Shown here in pieces: positions 6,228-11,584 of a DNA stretch of 11,584 nucleotides. The notes beneath the pieces are model-generated. The model saw nothing but the letters and a program-made list of their open reading frames with translations, ran no database searches and was not told the origin of the DNA. Source of the stretch: an uncultured Bacteroidota bacterium (lineage in GTDB: Bacteria > Bacteroidota > Bacteroidia > Chitinophagales > Chitinophagaceae); contig CAMLEX010000082.1 of assembly GCA_946479055.1 (NCBI GenBank), positions 1 through 11,584 of the forward strand. Reading direction: 5' to 3'. A program made the translations under genes and the position numbers. Each line of letters opens with the position of its first letter. The stretch's first letter is position 1.

Positions 6228-6932
6228 ATGAAACTCTTTTTCCTTCTTTCCGCATTTGTCTTTTTATTGAATTCAATAGTTGTTGCACAAAAAAGGAAAA
6301 CCTATACAATAAATCCAGGCGAAAAGGCTGCAGAAGTAATCCCTGCGGATGAACTATTTTTATATCCCAACTTTACACCTGGAAAGGTCTATTATAAAAC
6401 CGGAGCCTATTCATCCGGCTTATTAAATTACAATTTCCTGATTGCAGAAATTCAATTTATTGACCCTAAAGGTGATACTCTTTCCCCGGCGGATGAAATA
6501 ACTATCGACTATATTGCCTTTATCAGGGATACCTTTTATTATGACAAAGGTTATTTGAAATTTATCCATAATTGCGGGAAATTTAAACTGGCACAAAAAC
6601 AATTTTTTGAAATTGCCAATAAAGAAAAAATTGGCGCTATGGGTATAAAGACTTCTTCTTCTTCAATTGATACTTACACCCGCCTGCCGGGCAATAATAG
6701 ATTTAAAAGTAATGGTCTTGTTGCCCAGGAAGTATTAACACTTGCGAGGTATGACCTATATTATTTCGGAGACAAATTCAATCATTTTAAAAGGTTGAAT
6801 AAAAAAAATTTGATAGAAGCTTACCCGGCAAAAGCAAAAGAAATAAGAGATTATTTTAAAGAAAATTCTTTGAAGGAAACCAATGAAGAAGATCTGGTAA
6901 AATTGATGGAATCTTTGTCTGAGAAAAAATAG
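6228..6932 (+). CDS. Secreted protein of unknown function
   Basis: The 234-residue protein has a clear Sec signal peptide (residues 1-20, cleavage at VVA-Q). The mature part opens with a region containing LYPNFTPGKVYYKTG (about 46-60), then LLNYNFLIAEIQFIDPKGDTL (about 65-85) and TFYYDKGYLKFIHNC (about 102-116). This combination is reminiscent of uncharacterised secreted Bacteroidota proteins; I know no function for them. A single cysteine (Cys116) is present in the mature chain. The C-terminal third is Lys/Glu-rich and probably helical (from about 193 on). No catalytic motif is visible. The stop codon is followed within 30 bases by a RAYT relic in the same frame, so the 3' flank has been rewritten by insertion. 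Confidence 0.85.
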   Translation: MKLFFLLSAFVFLLNSIVVAQKRKTYTINPGEKAAEVIPADELFLYPNFTPGKVYYKTGAYSSGLLNYNFLIAEIQFIDPKGDTLSPADEITIDYIAFIRDTFYYDKGYLKFIHNCGKFKLAQKQFFEIANKEKIGAMGIKTSSSSIDTYTRLPGNNRFKSNGLVAQEVLTLARYDLYYFGDKFNHFKRLNKKNLIEAYPAKAKEIRDYFKENSLKETNEEDLVKLMESLSEKK

Positions 6933-6962
6933 CTATTCCCGTTTACTTTTTCCTTCACCTCT

Positions 6963-7112
6963 AAGTTGAAATACTTACATCACAATCCTGTAAGTGGAAA
7001 GTGGAAATTAGTAATTGATTTTAGCAATTACGATCATAGCAGTGCTTCCTTTATCGGGACCCGTTGAGACCGTCTCCGATTGTTCAATTGGGGAGACCCC
7101 AACAGGACTAAA
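6963..7112 (+). pseudogene. Decayed RAYT right end, copy C (3' part of transposase plus end hairpin)
   Basis: Positions 6963-7067 encode KLKYLHHNPVSGKWKLVID and then FSNYDHSSASF before a TGA stop. This matches residues 141-169 of the intact transposase, including the catalytic-tyrosine region (Tyr at the fourth residue). The HUH half is absent. The 3' flank keeps GAGACCG (7066-7072) and the right-end hairpin core (7088-7102), ending at ACTAAA near 7112. Where the intact copy has its large hairpin 1, this copy has only CGGGACCCG. It is a truncated right end, not a gene. Confidence 0.85.
7081..7105 (+). repeat. RAYT right-end hairpin of copy C
   Basis: The 15-base core TTGGGGAGACCCCAA is identical to 668-682. 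The outer flank TGTT/AACA (7081-7084 and 7101-7104) preserves part of the second pairing. The identity persists although the adjoining coding sequence has diverged. Confidence 0.8.
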
Positions 7113-7389
7113 AACAAAAGCAGAGTAAAATGGATACACATGCTTACGGATTAAATGTATAGCCACCGGGCACTTGCAGCAGGTATTTTCCTGTAAACAA
7201 AATTCTACACTGTATCATTAAAAACAATTACAAGGAATTGATAGGTTGGGCTATTTTTCCCTGCCCTGGCCGGTAGTATATTTATATCAGCAAACAGTTA
7301 TAATCTGCTCTGCTAAGAAAACCTATCCATCCATTGAAAAGTTTTAATGGCGGGTCCACGCCACACACATAGCTATGCTGTGAGACATC
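7113..7389. other. Gene-free stretch
   Basis: No open frame of coding character, RNA gene or terminator was seen. The sequence lies between the RAYT right-end relic and the IS66-like fragment and is probably remnant DNA from past insertions. The region just after the fragment (7501-7652) is the leader of the H-NOX operon. There the nearest promoter-like sequence is GCGTTTG (7614-7620) about 33 bases before the start, without a well-placed upstream box. Confidence 0.5.
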
Positions 7390-7500
7390 GCCTGTGAGAG
7401 GGTGACACCCGGCAGGGAAGGCAGGCCCATCGGCAAAGCGCTGGGCTATAGCATAGAAAGATGGAAGCAGTTAATGAATAGAGGATGGAAGGAGTTAATG
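7390..7500 (+). pseudogene. Probable fragment of an IS66-family transposase (TnpC C-terminal region), frameshifted
   Basis: Frame 7393-7476 reads ERVTPGREGRPIGKAL and then GYSIERWKQLM. A +1 shift continues at 7478 as IEDGRS before stops. IS66 TnpC proteins have a conserved GKAlxYxxxxWxxLxxYxEDGRxxIDNN block, and the order and spacing match apart from the shift. Everything else of the roughly 500-residue transposase and the IS ends is missing. The match is short and made from memory. An alternative reading of the same bases is a structured RNA, since 7373-7382 can pair with 7447-7456. Confidence 0.5.
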
Positions 7501-7652
7501 ATTTACACTATTCTGCCAGGTTCTTTATAAGTAATAACACTAGTATTGAAATTCCTTACGGAAAAGTTGCAGCGAAAATTTAATAAAAAGAAGATAAGCC
7601 CGTTACTAATAATGCGTTTGTGAAACTAACATTCTTTTAAAAAACAACTACC

Positions 7653-8195
7653 ATGTACGGAATTGTAAATAAAGCCATCCAGGGACTAATCGTGGAAAAT
7701 TTCGGCGAGGAAGCATGGAAGAAAATCAAAGATAAAAGCGGCGTTCAGGTTGATGCTTTTTTAAGTAATGCTTCATACCCGGATGAGATGACATACAAGT
7801 TAGCCTCTGCTGCTTCCGAAACGTTGAACCTGTCAATGAAAGATGTGCTGATTGCATTTGGCGAATATTGGGTGCTTAACACCGTAACAAAAGGTTATGG
7901 TTCGCTCATGAAATCAGGAGGTAACTCTCTTAGAGAATTCCTGGTAAACCTGCCCGACTTTCATAGCCGCGTGATGCTGACTTTTCCTAACCTGACTCCA
8001 CCTGAGTTCAGGGTATCAAACCTCAAAGACAGATCGCTGCACCTACAGTATTACAGTAAGCGGGAAGGACTCATGCATTTTGTCTTTGGACTCATCCAGG
8101 GCCTGGGAAAATCCTACCATACTGATACTAAGATTACCATACTAAAACAAAAAAATGGAGCTTATGACCATGATGAGTTCTTAATAGAATGGTAA
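7653..8195 (+). CDS. H-NOX heme-based nitric oxide sensor protein
   Basis: A 180-residue stand-alone H-NOX (heme nitric oxide/oxygen binding) domain, the usual full length. It begins MYGIVNKAIQ, the classic start of facultative-aerobe H-NOX proteins. His104 in FHSRVML is the proximal heme ligand. Pro117 (NLTPPEF) lies 13 residues after it and is the residue that distorts the heme. Tyr133-x-Ser135-x-Arg137 (YYSKR) is the propionate-binding YxSxR motif. The position equivalent to the oxygen-stabilising Tyr140 of the Thermoanaerobacter protein aligns with Phe143, so a NO-selective sensor is expected. It is cytoplasmic. NO binding should release or strain the His104-iron bond and alter a partner protein. 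The partner is almost certainly the HNOBA kinase gene that starts 15 bases downstream. ATG at 7653 follows an A-rich leader. Confidence 0.96.
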   Translation: MYGIVNKAIQGLIVENFGEEAWKKIKDKSGVQVDAFLSNASYPDEMTYKLASAASETLNLSMKDVLIAFGEYWVLNTVTKGYGSLMKSGGNSLREFLVNLPDFHSRVMLTFPNLTPPEFRVSNLKDRSLHLQYYSKREGLMHFVFGLIQGLGKSYHTDTKITILKQKNGAYDHDEFLIEW

Positions 8196-8210
8196 ACAAA
8201 ACTCCTTGCC

Positions 8211-11081
8211 ATGAAAACACCAGCCAACATCCTGGAAGGGAAACTAAATATCCTTTTCCCTTTTTATTTTATCATCGATAATTCGCTTACAGTTACCGAT
8301 GCCGGGAAGAGTTTGCAGAAACTGTTTCCGGGCATCGTCGGCAGACAACTGTCAGACTGTTTCCGGTTTAAACGTCCCGGCAAGGTGGCTTATCAGTTTG
8401 ATTCTATCCTGAACTATACTGATCAGATATTTATTCTCGAGTCAGCCGAAAAAGAGTCCCTTTTATTTCGGGGACAAATTCTTAAAGTAGACGGGCTTTC
8501 CAACCTTTTATTTGCAGGTTCTCCGTGGATAACCAATGCGGATGATTTGACAAAGTATGAGCTTCTTTTAACCGATTTTGCCCTGCATGATATTACCGTT
8601 GATATGATCAGGACTATTACGTCAAAAGAGGTCATGATGAATGATATGGAGGACCTAACCAGGAACCTGGAGAGACAGAAACAGGAATTAATCACATCAC
8701 AAGAAGTTATTCGAAAAAACGAAGAACGTTTCCAACAGGCTGCAAAAGCTACAAGGGATGTAATGTATGATTGGGATATGGTAAACAATACAGCCTGGGT
8801 AAATGACCAGCATTACATCGCTTTCGGATATGAAAAAGAAAACAACTTTGTACCAGGACTTGACTGGTGGCAATCAAAGCTGCATCCTGAAGATCATGAC
8901 CGAGTACTGGCTTCTATTGAAGAGACTATCAGGCAAAAAAAAGATTTCTGGGGCGCAGAGTACAGGTTTCGTCGTGCAGACGGCAGTTATGCCAGTGTTT
9001 TAGACCGGGCCCTCATTTTTTATTCAACAGATGGTCAACCGCTTCACTGCCTTGGCGTCATGACGGACGTATCGGCCCTGAAGGAGGCCGAATGTGAGCT
9101 TCGCAAGGCAAAAGAAGCGGCCGAAGAATCGACAAAAACTAAAGGCGAGTTTCTTGCCAACATGAGCCACGAAATACGAACCCCGCTCAATGGTATAATC
9201 GGTATGACCGAAATGGCGATGGAAACAGAGCTTACTGCTGAACAACAGCATTACCTCGACATCATAAAATCTTCTTCGGACACCCTGCTGGGACTGATCA
9301 ATGATATCCTTGATTTTTCAAAAATTGATGCAGGTATGCTTGAGCTTTCAGCCGCACCGTTTTCCCTACGGAAAGAATTTCCAAAATCCTTACAGTCCCT
9401 GGGCTTCAAAGCAGCTGGGAAAAAAATTGAATTCTTATGCTTCATTGACCCGGATGTTCCTGATGGTTTGCTTGGCGATATTTTGAGGCTGCAGCAGGTT
9501 ATTGTGAATCTTGCAGGCAATGCCATCAAATTTACTGAAAAGGGTGAAGTGGTTCTTCGTATACAAAGTCAGTCTTGTACTGACGAAGAGGCTGCTCTTT
9601 ATTTTACTGTAAGCGATACTGGTGTGGGCATACCTGCTGACAAACTGCCCATTATTTTTGAAAAGTTCACACAGGCTGACGCTTCCACCAGCCGCAAATT
9701 TGGAGGGACGGGTCTGGGGCTTGCCATTACAAAACGACTTGTAGAAATAATGGGTGGCACGATATGGGTAGAAAGTAGCGAAGGGAAAGGCAGTACATTT
9801 CATTTCACCATTCCTTTTCCGCTGCATTCAAAGAAAGTATTGCCTTGTTGTATGCCGTCTCCGGAAATGGAAAATATAAGGGTGCTTATTGTAGAAGATA
9901 ACAAGACAACCTGCGGATATCTTACTGAAATGCTCGGACATCTCAAAATGAAATCAACGGCTGTTGGCAGCGGTGAGGATGCTCTCATAGAGCTAAACCG
10001 TGCTGTCCGTCTTGGGCGGCCCTACTCGTTGGTATTGCTCGATATTACATTGCCCGGCCAACTGGATGGACTTGATGTAGCTGAATCCATTAAAAACAAT
10101 GCAGCGCTGAAAGACACGGAGATCATTGTAATTACCATTTCCCAAAAACCCAGCGACCGCCAGCGTTTTTCATTGATGGGTATTCACGACTATTTCTCCA
10201 AACCATTCAGCCAGTGTGAGCTGATTGAAAGTATAAAAAATATCCTGGGAGGAAAATCATTGCCGGAAAAAAAGCAAGCAGAACGAGAAGGGTTAAATAA
10301 CCTCGGGGCGCTATTTGCAGTAACACCCAAAGGCAATCTTAAGATCCTGCTGGCAGAAGATAACAAAGTGAACCAGGAAGTGGCGATAAGCATGCTTAGC
10401 AAGCAGGGATATGAAGTACATATTGCCAATAATGGCGAAGATGCGGTAAACGCAGCGCTAAAAAATTCTTATGATCTTATACTGATGGATGTACAGATGC
10501 CGCTGATGAATGGATATGAAGCGACAAAAAAAATCCGTCAGTTGCAGCGGGATACGAACAGGCATATTCCCATCATCGGGTTAACGGCTAATGCAATGAA
10601 TGGCGACAGGCAGAAATGCATTGACGCAGGTATGGATGATTACCTGAGCAAGCCGTTTAGGATGCAGAATCTTCTTGCAGCTATTGACAAGCTGGGATTA
10701 AGTGATGAAAATTCCGGAACTAAAAAGAATGAAGATACTGATGGGAAGCAGTTAAAAGTTGGATTAGAAGAGCTATTCAATAAATTGGGCGGTAATAAGA
10801 AGGTAGTTGCTACCTGTCTGAATTTGTTTCACGAAGAAGTTCCTCCACAACTAAACAACATAGACGCTGCCGTAAAAGCCGGTAATCGGGAAGAACTTGG
10901 AACTATCTGCCACGGATTACGGGGGGCTTTATCAACGATGGAAATGTATGAGTCGGCAAAAATTGTTAAACAAATTGAAGACATGGCGAAATCCAACCGG
11001 TTCCTGGAAATCAAAAAGCTTGTCCCATTGTTGAAAAATGAGATCAAAGAAGCGGCAGATTACATTGGAACTGCAGTTTGA
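8211..11081 (+). CDS. Hybrid histidine kinase with HNOBA domain (H-NOX-associated phosphorelay kinase)
   Basis: The 956-residue cytoplasmic kinase has no membrane segment. Residues about 12-140 form an HNOBA domain (FPFYFIIDNSLTVTDAGKSL, later LLFAGSPWITNADDL and DFALHD), the H-NOX-interacting module also found in soluble guanylate cyclase and HnoK kinases. It is followed by a helical linker (145-175), a PAS/PAC domain (171-292), and HisKA with phospho-acceptor His320 (NMSHEIRTP). The HATPase has its N-box at Asn437, DTGVGIP at 469-475 and GGTGLGLAI at 498-506. REC1 follows (Asp563, acceptor Asp611, Lys664), then REC2 (Asp717, acceptor Asp760, Lys814) and an HPt domain with His901 (CHGLRGA). 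All catalytic residues are present. It is co-transcribed with H-NOX, which should inhibit or activate it according to NO. The HPt would pass phosphate to a separate regulator not found in this window. Confidence 0.96.
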   Translation: MKTPANILEGKLNILFPFYFIIDNSLTVTDAGKSLQKLFPGIVGRQLSDCFRFKRPGKVAYQFDSILNYTDQIFILESAEKESLLFRGQILKVDGLSNLLFAGSPWITNADDLTKYELLLTDFALHDITVDMIRTITSKEVMMNDMEDLTRNLERQKQELITSQEVIRKNEERFQQAAKATRDVMYDWDMVNNTAWVNDQHYIAFGYEKENNFVPGLDWWQSKLHPEDHDRVLASIEETIRQKKDFWGAEYRFRRADGSYASVLDRALIFYSTDGQPLHCLGVMTDVSALKEAECELRKAKEAAEESTKTKGEFLANMSHEIRTPLNGIIGMTEMAMETELTAEQQHYLDIIKSSSDTLLGLINDILDFSKIDAGMLELSAAPFSLRKEFPKSLQSLGFKAAGKKIEFLCFIDPDVPDGLLGDILRLQQVIVNLAGNAIKFTEKGEVVLRIQSQSCTDEEAALYFTVSDTGVGIPADKLPIIFEKFTQADASTSRKFGGTGLGLAITKRLVEIMGGTIWVESSEGKGSTFHFTIPFPLHSKKVLPCCMPSPEMENIRVLIVEDNKTTCGYLTEMLGHLKMKSTAVGSGEDALIELNRAVRLGRPYSLVLLDITLPGQLDGLDVAESIKNNAALKDTEIIVITISQKPSDRQRFSLMGIHDYFSKPFSQCELIESIKNILGGKSLPEKKQAEREGLNNLGALFAVTPKGNLKILLAEDNKVNQEVAISMLSKQGYEVHIANNGEDAVNAALKNSYDLILMDVQMPLMNGYEATKKIRQLQRDTNRHIPIIGLTANAMNGDRQKCIDAGMDDYLSKPFRMQNLLAAIDKLGLSDENSGTKKNEDTDGKQLKVGLEELFNKLGGNKKVVATCLNLFHEEVPPQLNNIDAAVKAGNREELGTICHGLRGALSTMEMYESAKIVKQIEDMAKSNRFLEIKKLVPLLKNEIKEAADYIGTAV

Positions 11082-11146
11082 AAAATGATGTGAGAATACC
11101 TATAAAACACGTTAACTCAATCCTCGAATTTTTTAGCGGTCCCGAC

Positions 11147-11187
11147 GGGGTTTGCCGTGAAAAGCTTTGTGCTTAGCAGCAACCCCG
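11147..11187 (+). repeat. RAYT left-end foldback, copy D
   Basis: GGGGTTTGC (11147-11155) pairs with GCAACCCC (11180-11187) with one bulge, enclosing AAAGCTTT and other short pairings. The right arm is the GCAACCCC that also opens copy A (about 7-14), which shows what is missing at the left window edge. A smaller CCCGACGGG foldback (11141-11149) overlaps the left arm. This is probably the left-end DNA structure of the family; it lies about 65 bases after the kinase stop and might also act in transcript ending, although no T tract follows. Confidence 0.55.
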
Positions 11188-11310
11188 GCGTATAGGAATC
11201 TTCGTACATTAAATTAGATGGAAACATGATGACAGCACCATCCTATACTTCTGCACTTTTTTGCCTTTGCTGGTCTTCCGAAAAAGTGGGCGGCCGTTGT
11301 TATGTGTTGA
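11165..11310 (+). pseudogene. Decayed RAYT left end, copy D (5' part of transposase)
   Basis: The flank matches copy A through GTATAGGAATCTTCGTACAT. The coding part reads WKHDDSTILYFCTF, compared with WKHDDSTSMYFCTF in the intact protein, but the ATG start is lost. A frameshift then moves the continuation to CWSSEKVGG (compare WLPLIEKVSG). Similarity ends near 11310, before the HUH motif. Residue-level identity is higher than in copy B, so this insertion is probably younger. Confidence 0.8.
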
Positions 11311-11363
11311 GCGTGGCTATTTGCGAATGCAAGACACCAACAACCGAAATAAGGAAACTACTC

Positions 11364-11584
11364 CTAATCCCTTAAGCTTTCCAGATAGGCCGGATAATCT
11401 GCTTTCATTAGTGCTTCGTCGGCTTTGCGTTTTGCTATGATCACGTCACGCATATCAGTCCACGCTTTTCCCATAGCATCAACCCTTTTTTTTAATTCCT
11501 CAAGATTGATATCCCTGCAATAAATAGGAGAACCTGGCTGCTGCTTCCATGATTGAGCAATAGTACCCAGGTCAAAAGGATCGA
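11364..11584 (-). CDS. C-terminal part of an unrecognised protein (runs off the window)
   Basis: An open frame enters from the right edge and ends at a TAG (11366-11364), giving at least 72 residues. It begins DPFDLGTIAQSWKQQPGSPI and passes through a probably helical stretch, LEELKKRVDAMGKAW. It ends in a charged helix, KADEALMKADYPAYLESLRD. Composition and codon use look like a real gene. No signal peptide, membrane segment or known motif is visible in this part. It converges on the H-NOX/kinase operon with RAYT copy D between them. I do not recognise the family. Confidence 0.65.
   Translation of the reverse strand, partial: DPFDLGTIAQSWKQQPGSPIYCRDINLEELKKRVDAMGKAWTDMRDVIIAKRKADEALMKADYPAYLESLRD

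Noticed and set aside
6046..6231. Plus-strand open frame of 61 codons between the two unknown genes.
   Set aside because: It overlaps the end of the 5838-6077 gene and the start of the secreted protein gene, with biased composition and no start signal.
7373..7456. Candidate three-way-junction RNA: 7373-7382 pairs with 7447-7456, with inner stems GGGT/ACCC and GCCCA/TGGGC.
   Set aside because: The same bases read as an IS66-like transposase fragment, GC-rich DNA folds easily, and no known riboswitch or ncRNA consensus matched. Kept only as an alternative in the IS66 entry.
8423..11047. Multiple open frames on the minus strand and one short plus-strand frame inside the kinase region.
   Set aside because: They are shadows of the 956-codon kinase gene, whose domains are unambiguous.
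1..11584. tRNA, rRNA, CRISPR array, restriction-modification, toxin-antitoxin or phage genes.
   Set aside because: I looked for these on both strands and saw no cloverleaf, no regularly spaced repeat array and no protein motif supporting any of them.

Overview
The window looks like a chromosomal segment from a Bacteroidota bacterium, most likely of the Chitinophagaceae/Sphingobacteriia type. The evidence is AT-rich intergenic DNA, weak or absent Shine-Dalgarno sites, short lipoproteins and outer-membrane barrels typical of the phylum, and interspersed repeats of a kind I associate with these genomes. The placement is inference; no rRNA or marker gene is present.

Layout. Positions 1-692 hold an apparently intact REP-associated tyrosine transposase (RAYT, HUH/Y1 family) with a right end made of two strong hairpins. 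Positions 816-3698 carry three minus-strand envelope genes: a secreted serine beta-lactamase-like hydrolase, a small lipocalin-like lipoprotein and an outer-membrane beta-barrel protein. Divergent from the barrel gene is an AraC-type regulator (3941-4816). Positions 4825-5800 are mostly repeat debris: a decayed RAYT left end, an inverted pair of 21-bp repeats about 450 bp apart, and an interspersed hairpin repeat, followed by a doubtful minus-strand ORF. Two plus-strand genes of unknown function follow (5838-6077 and 6228-6932, the second secreted). Positions 6933-7652 contain a RAYT right-end relic and a short frameshifted fragment resembling IS66 transposase.

The functional centrepiece is a two-gene operon at 7653-11081: a stand-alone H-NOX heme sensor of the nitric-oxide-binding type, and 15 bp later a 956-residue hybrid histidine kinase. 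The kinase begins with an HNOBA (H-NOX-associated) domain and continues PAS - HisKA - HATPase - REC - REC - HPt. This is a cytoplasmic NO-responsive phosphorelay whose final response regulator is not encoded in the window. Downstream lie another decayed RAYT left end and the C-terminus of an unrecognised minus-strand gene that runs off the window.

Four pieces of one RAYT family (one intact, two left-end relics, one right-end relic), all in the same orientation, punctuate the 11.6 kb. They mark boundaries between the gene blocks and suggest repeated insertion and decay. Nothing here is clearly a new defence or biosynthetic system. The most noteworthy items are the NO-sensing phosphorelay and the RAYT end-sequence family.
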